A DNA stretch of 64,000 nt. Source: Aureivirga marina (GTDB lineage Bacteria; Bacteroidota; Bacteroidia; Flavobacteriales; Flavobacteriaceae). A program made the position numbers and the translations under genes. Shown piece by piece: positions 45,084 to 53,260 of this stretch (position 1 is the first letter of the stretch; the number at the start of each line of letters is the position of its first letter). Where the stretch lies: positions 496,001 through 560,000 of the forward strand of contig NZ_JADPIB010000001.1 in NCBI RefSeq assembly GCF_015767265.1, read 5' to 3'. Below the pieces are notes generated by a model that did no database searches, was not told the origin of the DNA, and saw only the letters and a list, made by a program, of their open reading frames with translations.

Positions 45084-47405
45084 ATGTATAAACAAACAGA
45101 AGATCGTAGATCATTTCTTAAGAAAATGGCAATTCTTTCCGCTGTTACAACAGCTACAGCAATGTTCCCTGGAATATTATTCGCTGAAGAGCAAACAAAA
45201 AGCTTACCTGCTGGAGATTTGGAATGGAAAAAAGCTCCTTGTAGATTTTGTGGTGTAGGTTGTGGTGTGAAAGTAGGAATTGAGAATGGAAAAGCAGTTG
45301 CTGTTAAAGGAGACCCGAATTCTACAGTAAATAAAGGATTATGTTGTGTGAAAGGTTATCACGCAGTTATTTCAATGTATGGAAAAGACCGTTTAACTAA
45401 ACCTTTAGTTAAAAAGAATGGAAAATATGTTGAAACAAGCATGAAAGAAGCACTTGATTTAGTAGCTTCTAAATTAAAAGAAACTCGTGACCAATATGGA
45501 AAAGATAGTGTTTCTATTTACGGTTCAGGTCAATGGACTATTCCTGATGGATATGTAGCTTCAAAACTTTTCAAAGGATGTTTAAGTACTAATAATGTGG
45601 AAGCAAATGCCAGACTTTGTATGGCGGGAGCAGTAACAGGTTTTGTAACTTCTTTTGGAATGGATGAGCCAATGGGTTGTTATGAAGATATTGATCATGC
45701 AGATGTTTTCGTTTTATGGGGAAATAACATGGCAGAAATGCACCCAGTTCTTTTCTCAAGAATGCTAGATCAAAAATATAAGAGAAATGCAGTTATTATT
45801 GATTTTGCTACAAGAACTACTCGAACAAGTGTAGCTGCGAATAAATCCATTTTATTCCAACCACAAACAGATTTAGCTGTTGCAAATGCAATTTGCCATG
45901 AAATATTAAGAAATGGTTGGGAAAACAAAGATTTTATTGAGCAAAACTGTAATTTAAATAAAGGTCTTACTAATATCGGTTATGGATTAGAAGATAAATT
46001 TAAATTTAAAGACAAACCAGAACCAATTTCTTTTGAAGATTATAGAAAGTTCTTAGAAGATTATTCTCCTGAAAAAGTAGAAAAATACTCTGGAGTTTCT
46101 GCGAAAGATATTAAATATATGGCATCTCTTTATGGAGATCCAAATAAGAAAGTAACTTCTTTTTGGTGTATGGGAATGAACCAACATACTCGTGCAACTT
46201 GGATTAACAATTTAGTTTATAACATTCACTTATTAACTGGAAAAATTTCAACTCCAGGTAACAGTCCTTTCTCATTAACTGGACAACCAAGTGCTTGTGG
46301 AACTGTAAGAGAAGTTGGAACATTAACTCACAAACTTCCAAAAGGAGTTGTGATGAATAAGAAAAGTCGTGAGTTTGCAGCTAAAATTTGGGGAGTTCCA
46401 GAATCGAATATTCCACCAAAGCCAACTTATGATACTGTTGAAATGTTCCGTGCATTAGATAGAGGTGATATTCGTTTTATGTGGATTCAAGTTACCAATC
46501 CAATGGTATCGCTTCCGCATGCAAACAGATATACAGAAGGAGCTAAAAAAGAAGGACGTTTTGTTGTAGTTTCTGATATCTACCCTACTCCAACTACAGA
46601 CGTTGCAGATGTAATTTTACCATCAGCAATGTGGGTTGAAAGAGAAGGATTATTTGGAAATTCAGAAAGAAGAACGCAATACTGGAAAAAAATGGTCGAA
46701 CCGCCTGGAGAATGTATGAGTGATACTTGGCAGATTATTGAAGTTGCTCGTCGTCTTGGATTCAATGAGCAATTCCCATACAAAGAAGAAACTCATGTTG
46801 CGGAGATTTACAATGAATATCGTCAATTCCACGATAACAAAAAACATAATATGGCTCCACTTGAAGTTCTTGAAAAAGAAGCAGGAATGCAATGGCCTTA
46901 TGTAGATGGAAAACCAACAAAATGGAGATATAATTCTAAATACGATCCAGCTTGTACAAAAGAAGGATTTGATTTCTATGGAAAACCAGAGGGAAAAGCT
47001 ATTATTTGGCAAAGACCTTATGAAGCTCCAGCAGAAGTTCCTACGAAAGAATATCCTTTCTGGTTAAATACAGGACGTGTGTTAGAGCATTGGCATACAG
47101 GTTCTATGACAAGAAGAATTCCAGTTTTACACAGAGCAATGCCACATGCATATGTAGAGATAAACCCTGTAGATGCAAAAAGACTTGGAATTACAGACGG
47201 AGATATGGTTTTATTAACATCAAAAAGAGGACAATTAAAAATGCCTGCTTTAATTAATGGAAGAGGTTTACCTCCAGTTGGGCAAGTATTTACACCTTTC
47301 TTCGATGAGAATATGTTAGTAAATAAATTGACATTAGATTCTTATGATCCTATTTCAAGAGAACCAGATTATAAGAAATGTGCAGTTAGAGTAGAAAAGG
47401 CATAA
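45084..47405 (+). CDS. napA: Periplasmic nitrate reductase, catalytic molybdoprotein NapA
   Basis: 773 residues. Twin-arginine signal with RRSFLKK at 8-14; 4Fe-4S ligands C53, C56, C60 and C88; molybdenum ligand C179 in ARLCMAGAV; FGMDEPMGCYED is a NapA signature. It reduces nitrate to nitrite in the periplasm with bis-MGD molybdenum. C87 next to C88 is an extra cysteine where family members usually have another residue. Full-length. It is followed 19 bases later by the NapB-like cytochrome gene. Confidence 0.96.
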   Translation: MYKQTEDRRSFLKKMAILSAVTTATAMFPGILFAEEQTKSLPAGDLEWKKAPCRFCGVGCGVKVGIENGKAVAVKGDPNSTVNKGLCCVKGYHAVISMYGKDRLTKPLVKKNGKYVETSMKEALDLVASKLKETRDQYGKDSVSIYGSGQWTIPDGYVASKLFKGCLSTNNVEANARLCMAGAVTGFVTSFGMDEPMGCYEDIDHADVFVLWGNNMAEMHPVLFSRMLDQKYKRNAVIIDFATRTTRTSVAANKSILFQPQTDLAVANAICHEILRNGWENKDFIEQNCNLNKGLTNIGYGLEDKFKFKDKPEPISFEDYRKFLEDYSPEKVEKYSGVSAKDIKYMASLYGDPNKKVTSFWCMGMNQHTRATWINNLVYNIHLLTGKISTPGNSPFSLTGQPSACGTVREVGTLTHKLPKGVVMNKKSREFAAKIWGVPESNIPPKPTYDTVEMFRALDRGDIRFMWIQVTNPMVSLPHANRYTEGAKKEGRFVVVSDIYPTPTTDVADVILPSAMWVEREGLFGNSERRTQYWKKMVEPPGECMSDTWQIIEVARRLGFNEQFPYKEETHVAEIYNEYRQFHDNKKHNMAPLEVLEKEAGMQWPYVDGKPTKWRYNSKYDPACTKEGFDFYGKPEGKAIIWQRPYEAPAEVPTKEYPFWLNTGRVLEHWHTGSMTRRIPVLHRAMPHAYVEINPVDAKRLGITDGDMVLLTSKRGQLKMPALINGRGLPPVGQVFTPFFDENMLVNKLTLDSYDPISREPDYKKCAVRVEKA

Positions 47406-47424
47406 CCTTAAAAAATAACGTACT

Positions 47425-48111
47425 ATGAAACGGTTATTCATTTTATTATTTTTTGCCTTACTAATTATTGCTGCTGCAATGATTGTCGCAAATAGTTTAC
47501 GGGCTACCAATGAGGATGCATATACGCCAATCATCGAACCAGTCGATGATGAATACACTATATTACCAAAAGAGCAAGGTGTATTTGAAAGAGCAAAATA
47601 TGCAACAGATTATGAAAATCTTCCTTATGATATTCCGGGAGAAAGAGATTTAAGTGATTATTATAAAACACAAGCTTATCATGGAGCACCACCTTATGTT
47701 CCACATCCAGTTTCTGATGATAGAAATATTGGTGATGGTCAGTGTTTACAATGTCACCAAAACGGAGGATTTGTAGTTATTTATGATGCTTATGCACCAG
47801 TTACTCCACATCCAGAAAAAGTAAATTGTCGTCAATGTCACGTAACTAAAGAGACAAATTCTTTATTTAAAGCTTCGAATTATGAAAGATTAGAAGCTCC
47901 ATCAATTGGAAATAAAGCATTAGTTTCTAGTCCACCAGTGATACCTCATCAATTACAATTACATGAAAATTGTTTGGCTTGTCATGCTGGACCTTCAGCA
48001 CCAAAAGAAATTCGTGTAACACACCCTGAAAGAGTAAATTGTCGTCAATGTCATGTTGTTAATAATTTAGAAGTTGTTCCTGTTCCAGATTTTACAAGAA
48101 AGTCTGAGTAA
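47425..48111 (+). CDS. napB: NapB-like cytochrome c with four heme sites
   Basis: 228 residues with an N-terminal membrane anchor (about 3-22). Four CxxCH motifs at C107, C135, C183 and C206. Two pairs are arranged as an internal duplication: PHPVSD...CLQCH...PHPEKVNCRQCH and PHQLQL...CLACH...THPERVNCRQCH. Classical NapB is about 150 residues with two hemes, so this looks like a duplicated, four-heme form retaining the spacing of NapB. It probably passes electrons from the five-heme lipoprotein to NapA. Confidence 0.85.
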   Translation: MKRLFILLFFALLIIAAAMIVANSLRATNEDAYTPIIEPVDDEYTILPKEQGVFERAKYATDYENLPYDIPGERDLSDYYKTQAYHGAPPYVPHPVSDDRNIGDGQCLQCHQNGGFVVIYDAYAPVTPHPEKVNCRQCHVTKETNSLFKASNYERLEAPSIGNKALVSSPPVIPHQLQLHENCLACHAGPSAPKEIRVTHPERVNCRQCHVVNNLEVVPVPDFTRKSE

Positions 48112-48124
48112 AAAAATACAGATT

Positions 48125-48826
48125 ATGCAAAGATTTTTATACATAATAATAATTCTGACAACACTGTTTTCTTGTAAAACAGAAGATCCAGAAAAAGAAT
48201 ATGGGAGCTTACATAAAAGAATTGAACATAAGAGCGAACATTATAAGCCTTTCTATGTACAAAATAATTCTGAGATAGAATATGATACAGTACAAGTTGC
48301 ACTTGATACGGTTGCAGCACATCATTTTGGAATTCCGAAAAGAACTTCCATGGTTGATTCTTATCCTTGTAATAAGTGTCATGCTGTTTCTATTGATGAA
48401 TTAAAAAGCAAAGGAGGAAATTTTGTTACTCCTAAAGATAAAGCACATGAAGGAGTTACTGCAAAAGATTGTAAATCTTGTCATGAATATTTAAAAAAAT
48501 CTCATTGGAATATTTCTTTAAATCATGCGGATGATAATGCGATGAATTGCGCTACATGTCATAACCAAGATGAAATGAATAATTTATCTAGTTTAACTAA
48601 TAAAAATATCAATTTCAACAATAGTTACCAAATTTGTAGCCAATGTCATAGTACACAATTTAATGAATGGAAAAATGGAGCACATGGAAAACAATTAACT
48701 GGATGGGGAGAACCTAAAGTTAGACAAACATGTGTAGGATGTCATAATCCACATGATCCTGCAATTAAACATCGCTGGCCATCACGTTTGAATACACAGA
48801 TGATTGAACAAAGAGATTTAGAATAA
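48125..48826 (+). CDS. Five-heme cytochrome c lipoprotein
   Basis: 233 residues from the chosen ATG. Lipoprotein signal ending TLFSC (C16). Five CxxCH sites: CNKCH, CKSCH, CATCH, CSQCH, CVGCH. It is not NapC (no N-terminal NapC/NirT helix pattern and different spacing); it may be a NapM-like or NrfB-type electron carrier between the NrfCD-type module and NapB. The frame extends 17 codons upstream into the napB end; ATG at 48125 gives the lipoprotein signal. It starts 13 bases after the napB stop. Confidence 0.85.
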   Translation: MQRFLYIIIILTTLFSCKTEDPEKEYGSLHKRIEHKSEHYKPFYVQNNSEIEYDTVQVALDTVAAHHFGIPKRTSMVDSYPCNKCHAVSIDELKSKGGNFVTPKDKAHEGVTAKDCKSCHEYLKKSHWNISLNHADDNAMNCATCHNQDEMNNLSSLTNKNINFNNSYQICSQCHSTQFNEWKNGAHGKQLTGWGEPKVRQTCVGCHNPHDPAIKHRWPSRLNTQMIEQRDLE

Positions 48827-48835
48827 CTTCAAAAA

Positions 48836-49891
48836 GTGAATGAAATGGGTAATAATATAAAAAAATGGTTTTCTATCGGTTCTAAAAGAGTGGTAAATGA
48901 ATCATGTGATTCAGATAAACCTTGCTCTTGTAAATCAGAAAAAACAAATGATGGATTTGATCAGGTTTTAAATGCTCAAACAGACAGAAGAAATGCCATT
49001 CAAAAACTTACTGCTGGTTTACTTATTGGAGCTGGAGCAGTTTCTTCCTCTTGTAGTGTTTCCAAAAGTGATGAAGCCAAAGAACAATCTGATCTTGATT
49101 GGGAAGAGTACTTTAAGGGAAATTACAAATTAATGACAGATGAAGAAAAGCAAAACACAGTAGATAGACTTACACGTTCTTATGAATTAAGAACAGGTAA
49201 AAAAATTAATATGTCTGCTGCTGGACCAATTGATGATGTTCTTTATGGTTATGCTTTTAATATCTCGAAATGTCAAGGTTATATGGATTGTATCAATGCA
49301 TGTGTGGAAGAAAATAACCAAGATAGAGAATCTCAAATGCAATACATTCGAATTCATGAAATAGAAAAAGGAAGTGGTATTGAATTTAAAAATGGTGATG
49401 ATACTTATTATCATGAAGTTCCTGCTGCAAATCATTTCTATATCGGAACACAATGTTTCCATTGTGATAACCCTCCTTGTGTAGAAGTTTGTCCTGTACA
49501 AGCTACTTGGAAAGAAAAAGATGGAATTGTTGTAATCGATTACGATTGGTGTATTGGTTGTAGATATTGTATGGCTGCATGTCCTTATGATGGAAGAAGA
49601 TTTAACTGGAAAACTCCTGAAGTTCCAGAAGAAGAAGTAAACAAAAACCAACATTATCTTGGAAATAGACTTCGTAAACAAGGTGTTATGGAAAAATGTA
49701 CTTTCTGTATTCAAAGATCAAGAAACGGAAAGAATCCTGCTTGTGTAGAAGCTTGTCCAACTGGAGCTAGAGTTTTCGGTAACTTATTAGATCCAAATAG
49801 TGATATTCGTTGGATTATTGAGAATAAAAAAGTATTTCGTTTAAAAGAAGAATTAGGAACAGAACCTAAGTTCTGGTATTACATGGATTAA
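48836..49891 (+). CDS. Four-cluster ferredoxin subunit, NrfC/HybA-like, with Tat signal
   Basis: 351 residues. A polar N-terminal extension of about 50 residues with four cysteines (ESCDSDKPCSCK) precedes a Tat-like signal (DRRNAIQKLTAGLLIGAG). Then four groups of iron-sulfur cysteines: CQGYMDCINACVEEN, CFHCDNPPCVEVCP, CIGCRYCMAACPYDG, and CTFCIQRS...CVEACP, as in NrfC, DmsB, HybA and TtrB. It pairs with the NrfD-like membrane protein that follows (11 bases). In the nap operon it should take quinol electrons to the cytochromes; it is not NapG by architecture alone. Confidence 0.88.
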   Translation: MNEMGNNIKKWFSIGSKRVVNESCDSDKPCSCKSEKTNDGFDQVLNAQTDRRNAIQKLTAGLLIGAGAVSSSCSVSKSDEAKEQSDLDWEEYFKGNYKLMTDEEKQNTVDRLTRSYELRTGKKINMSAAGPIDDVLYGYAFNISKCQGYMDCINACVEENNQDRESQMQYIRIHEIEKGSGIEFKNGDDTYYHEVPAANHFYIGTQCFHCDNPPCVEVCPVQATWKEKDGIVVIDYDWCIGCRYCMAACPYDGRRFNWKTPEVPEEEVNKNQHYLGNRLRKQGVMEKCTFCIQRSRNGKNPACVEACPTGARVFGNLLDPNSDIRWIIENKKVFRLKEELGTEPKFWYYMD

Positions 49892-49902
49892 AAACAAGAA
49901 CT

Positions 49903-51114
49903 ATGGGAGTATTTACAAATTTAGTAAAAGACAGTTGTAAATCAATTGTACAAGGAAACAAAGCTTATCATGTTTGGATGGGAGTTTTAACTTTCATCAT
50001 GCTAGTTGGAGCGTTTTGCTATGGTTTACAAATTTCTGAAGGATTACAAGTTACAGGTATGACTGACAGAGTAAGTTGGGGATTATATATTTCAAACTTT
50101 ACGTTCTTAGTTGGAGTTGCTGCGGCAGCTGTAATGTTAGTTTTACCAACTTATATTTTAAACGATGTCGATTTTAAACAAGCTGTATTAATTGGAGAAG
50201 GAATGGCAGTTGCTGCACTTATTATGTGTTTGGCTTTTGTTGTTGTAGATATGGGAGGACCTGCTAGATTATGGCATATCATTCCTTTTATCGGTGTATT
50301 TAACTTTCCTAATTCAATGCTTGCTTGGGATGTTGTAGTATTAAATGGATATTTAATTATTAATATTACAATTCCACTTTATATCTTAATTATGCGTTAT
50401 CAAGGAAAAACACCAAATCCAAAAGTGTATATTCCTGGAGTTATTCTTTCTGTTTTTTGGGCAGTTGGAATTCATATGGTAACAGCATTCTTATATCAAG
50501 GACTTCCTGCTAGACCATTCTGGAATACAGGTTTACTTGGACCTAGATTCTTAGCTTCAGCATTTACAGCTGGACCTGCTTTAATTATTATTGCATTAGC
50601 AATTATTAGAAAGTTTACAGCCTTTAAAATTGAAGATAAAACTTTAAGGAAATTAGGTTTAGTGATTACAGTTGCTGCACAAATCAACTTAATTATGTTA
50701 TTATCTGAATTCTTTAAAGAATTCTATTTCCCAACACACCATAGTGAAAGTGCACACTACTTATTCTTTGGTATTGACGGAAAAGATGCTTTAGTTCCTT
50801 GGATGCGAATTTCTATTATCATCAATGTTTTTGCAACAATAAGTCTTCTATTTCATAAACTGCGAAACAATCTTAACTTCTTATATTTTGTGAGTGGATT
50901 ATTATTTATCGCAATTTGGATTGAAAAAGGTTTTGGATTAATCATTCCTGGATTTATTCCTGGACCTTGGGGAGCAATTGTTGAATACACACCAACAAAT
51001 GTAGAAATTGGAGTTACTGTAGGAATTTGGGCTTTAGGAGCGTTTATTTTCACAATTTTAGCTAGAACTGGAGTTCAGATAGAATTAGGTAAAATCAAGT
51101 ATAAAAAAGCGTAA
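49903..51114 (+). CDS. NrfD/PsrC-family quinol-binding membrane subunit
   Basis: 403 residues with about nine to ten helices. The first contains a conserved quinone-site pattern VSWGLYISNFTFLVGVAAAAVM, later DMGGPARLWH and a conserved NFPNSMLAWDV, then HMVTAFLYQGLPARPFWN: all typical of NrfD/HybB/DsrP proteins. It oxidises menaquinol and passes electrons to the adjacent ferredoxin subunit. It replaces NapC or NapGH as the quinol dehydrogenase in this nap operon. Last gene, followed by a terminator. Confidence 0.92.
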   Translation: MGVFTNLVKDSCKSIVQGNKAYHVWMGVLTFIMLVGAFCYGLQISEGLQVTGMTDRVSWGLYISNFTFLVGVAAAAVMLVLPTYILNDVDFKQAVLIGEGMAVAALIMCLAFVVVDMGGPARLWHIIPFIGVFNFPNSMLAWDVVVLNGYLIINITIPLYILIMRYQGKTPNPKVYIPGVILSVFWAVGIHMVTAFLYQGLPARPFWNTGLLGPRFLASAFTAGPALIIIALAIIRKFTAFKIEDKTLRKLGLVITVAAQINLIMLLSEFFKEFYFPTHHSESAHYLFFGIDGKDALVPWMRISIIINVFATISLLFHKLRNNLNFLYFVSGLLFIAIWIEKGFGLIIPGFIPGPWGAIVEYTPTNVEIGVTVGIWALGAFIFTILARTGVQIELGKIKYKKA

Positions 51115-51421
51115 AAATCATATACTTTACATATATATTGTTTTCTTTTAAAGAAAAAAACCTCAAGAGTCGAATTCTTGAGGTTTTTTTATATAAATTA
51201 TTCCAATTTAATTAACCTATTTTTAAATCTTAAAAATCAAGAAATTTGAAAAAATTAGACGAAAAACTGTTTGAGCAATAGCGAGTTTTTTGAGTCTTTT
51301 TTAAATTTTATAGATTTTAGATTAAAAAAATATAAGTCTTGATTTTTTTGATTCTTTTTTTATCAAGAAAAAAATGAATAAGCTAAAATATTGAAATTCA
51401 ATCCTTCTTTTTTAAATAACT
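51115..51421. other. Intergenic region between the nap operon and the Na/Ca exchanger gene
   Basis: No gene. It holds the nap terminator at 51154-51190 and AT-rich DNA with weak stem pairs (AAAAACT / AGTTTTT at 51262-51290), and one CTTGAT / ATCAAG pair near 51337-51367. Confidence 0.5.
51154..51190 (+). terminator. Terminator of the nap operon
   Basis: Stem AAAAAAACCTCAAGA / TCTTGAGGTTTTTTT, about 15 base pairs, 40 bases after the last gene. Confidence 0.93.
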
Positions 51422-52357
51422 TTATAATGTCATATAAACAAAAGTACCATAAATCAGAAGTAAAATAATTCCCTCTTTTTTTCCTAATTCCATTTTCTTT
51501 GGAATGAAAATTAATGGAATTAAAACAGCTGCTACACCTAACATCCAATAAATATCACTACTTAATAATCGTTGATCTTGTGCTACAACTGGTTGTACAA
51601 TTGAAGTTATTCCAAGAACAGCAAGAATATTAAAAATATTAGATCCAATTAAATTTCCTAAAGAAATAGATTTTTCTTTCTTTAAAGCTGCAATAACAGA
51701 CGCTGCAAGCTCAGGAATACTTGTTCCTATAGAAACAACTGTAACACCAATTACACGCTCTGTAACACCTAAATCTGTTGCTAAACCAGTTGCTCCATTA
51801 ATCAATAATTCTGAACCTCCCCAAAGTCCTACTCCACCAACAACTAAAAACATTAAACTTTTTGGTAAAGATAAAATCTCATCGTCGTCAGATAAATCAT
51901 CTTCGACAGCTTTTTTCTGATATTTTAAAAGATATAAAAGAAAAGCAATTAAAAGAACTACAAATAAAATTCCTTCCCAACGCAGTAATTGTCCGTCAAA
52001 TTTGATAAAACCAAATAATAACAAAGAAGCAACCATCATAAATAGCCAATCTGTTTTATAAAAATCTTTCGCAACCGTAATTTTCGTCAGAAGAACTGTA
52101 ACTCCTAAAACCAAAGCAAGATTTGCAATATTAGATCCTATAACATTTCCCAAAGCTAAATCTGCGTGTCCTTCTAAAGCTGATTTAATACTAACAATTA
52201 ATTCTGGTGCAGAAGTAGCAAAAGAAACGACTGTCATACCGATTACAATTTTTGGAATCTTCAATCTGTAAGAAAAATCTACAGCTGATTTCAATAAGAA
52301 ATCACCTCCAAAAACTAATAAAACTAATCCTATGACTATATATAAAAAATCTAACAT
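51422..52357 (-). CDS. Calcium/sodium antiporter, CaCA family (YrbG-like)
   Basis: 311 residues, ten helices in two homologous halves. The paired alpha repeats hold TSAPELIVSIKSALEG...LGNVIGSNIANLALVLG and TSIPELAASVIAALKK...LGNLIGSNIFNILAVLG, with the ion-binding Glu in each PEL. It exchanges Na or H against Ca. Single gene, leftward. Confidence 0.94.
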   Translation of the reverse strand: MLDFLYIVIGLVLLVFGGDFLLKSAVDFSYRLKIPKIVIGMTVVSFATSAPELIVSIKSALEGHADLALGNVIGSNIANLALVLGVTVLLTKITVAKDFYKTDWLFMMVASLLLFGFIKFDGQLLRWEGILFVVLLIAFLLYLLKYQKKAVEDDLSDDDEILSLPKSLMFLVVGGVGLWGGSELLINGATGLATDLGVTERVIGVTVVSIGTSIPELAASVIAALKKEKSISLGNLIGSNIFNILAVLGITSIVQPVVAQDQRLLSSDIYWMLGVAAVLIPLIFIPKKMELGKKEGIILLLIYGTFVYMTL

Positions 52358-52481
52358 CTATACTTTTTTTGTGCAAATATAACAGAATAAATTCCAGTTC
52401 TATACATATTTTTAACTGTATTTTATAATTAAATCTTTGAATTCTAATAACTAATTATTCAAAGTTTTCATATATTTAAGC

Positions 52482-52631
52482 ATGAATAAAACTTTTTTTA
52501 AAATAATTGCAAAAGCAAATAAATTGTTGCTTCCTTCCTATTCAAAAAAACAATTGGATTTAAGTAAAGCCTCTAAAATACAATTAATGATAGTCGCTTG
52601 GCGTTATTTTATTACGAAAAACTCTCTTTAA
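52482..52631 (+). CDS. Small basic protein of 49 residues upstream of DUF2007
   Basis: The frame starts at ATG 52482 and encodes MNKTFFKIIAKANKLLLPS... then SKKQLDLSKASKIQLMIVAW and RYFITKNSL. It is short and basic, with an amphipathic first half and a C-terminal hydrophobic segment ending in Trp-Arg-Tyr. I recall similar small frames in other Flavobacteriaceae, often next to a DUF2007 gene, but cannot verify this here. It lies 12 bases upstream of the DUF2007 gene. No function known. Confidence 0.65.
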   Translation: MNKTFFKIIAKANKLLLPSYSKKQLDLSKASKIQLMIVAWRYFITKNSL

Positions 52632-52643
52632 ATTCGAAATACT

Positions 52644-52883
52644 ATGATAGATCATTCAAAATATATAAAAGTTTACACAGGTTCTTTAGTTTTGGTTACA
52701 CATCTTAAAACTTTATTATCCGAGATAGGAATTTCTGCTTTAGTGAAAAACGATTTTCAATCTGGTTTAATGGCTGGCTTCAGCACAGGAACTCCTGATG
52801 TTGTTGAAATTTACATTTTAGATGAAGATTTAGACAAAGCAAAACCTGTTATTGATGATTTTTTAAAAAGTGTAAACGATTGA
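52644..52883 (+). CDS. DUF2007-family putative signal-transducing protein
   Basis: 79 residues. A ferredoxin-like small domain: YIKVYTGSLVLVTHLKTLLSEIGISALVKNDFQSGLMAGF, then VEIYILDEDLDKAKPVIDDFL. DUF2007 proteins resemble regulatory GlnB-type folds and have no known ligand. Clustered with the 49-residue protein. Confidence 0.88.
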   Translation: MIDHSKYIKVYTGSLVLVTHLKTLLSEIGISALVKNDFQSGLMAGFSTGTPDVVEIYILDEDLDKAKPVIDDFLKSVND

Positions 52884-52939
52884 ATAACTGCATGATAAAA
52901 ATTACACCTAAAAAAAGTTTATTTTTTTTCACAAAAACA

Positions 52940-52970
52940 TTTGGTAGTAATCAAAAAGCTTGTATATTTG
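52940..52970 (+). promoter_or_regulatory. Promoter of tRNA-Arg
   Basis: TTTG (52940-52943), 19 bases, TATATTTG (52963-52970): exact match to the Bacteroidetes consensus. The tRNA starts 22 bases later. Confidence 0.85.
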
Positions 52971-52992
52971 CAACCGCAAAAACAAAGCAATT

Positions 52993-53066
52993 GGCCTCGT
53001 AGCATAACTGAATAGTGCACTTGATTACGGCTCAAGAGGTTGCAGGTTTGAATCCTGCCGAGGTCA
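52993..53066 (+). tRNA. tRNA-Arg, anticodon ACG
   Basis: Full cloverleaf: acceptor GGCCTCG pairs with CGAGGTC (one G-U); D stem GCAT/GTGC; anticodon stem CTTGA/TCAAG around loop TTACGGC, giving anticodon ACG; T stem GCAGG/CCTGC with loop TTTGAAT; discriminator A. CCA is not encoded. A34 is expected to be deaminated to inosine by TadA to read CGU, CGC and CGA. Confidence 0.96.
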
Positions 53067-53070
53067 CAAA

Positions 53071-53103
53071 AAAAAGCTCAACTTAAAAGTTGAGCTTTTT
53101 TTA
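53071..53103 (+). terminator. Terminator of tRNA-Arg
   Basis: Stem AAGCTCAACTT / AAGTTGAGCTT around AA, followed by a T run, four bases after the tRNA. Confidence 0.92.
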
Positions 53104-53260
53104 TTTCTAGATATTACTTTATCAATTTTATATTCCTTTTTTAAAATTCACTTCATTTCTGAAATTAATTTCAGATTTAAACTTCAAAAAAGAATGAATT
53201 TTGCACTTTTCCTTTCTTTAAAATAGAATTAGTATTTTACAGATGTAATCCCAAAGAATT

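Noticed and set aside
46662-47012. 116-codon minus-strand frame opposite napA
   Set aside because: Shadow of a highly conserved gene; no independent evidence.
48125-48826. NapC or NrfH identity for the five-heme protein
   Set aside because: It is a lipoprotein rather than anchored by a NapC/NirT helix, and its heme spacing does not fit.
49187-49714. 175-codon frame on the minus strand
   Set aside because: Fully antisense to the NrfC-like gene, with sequence mirroring its codons; no initiation or family signal.
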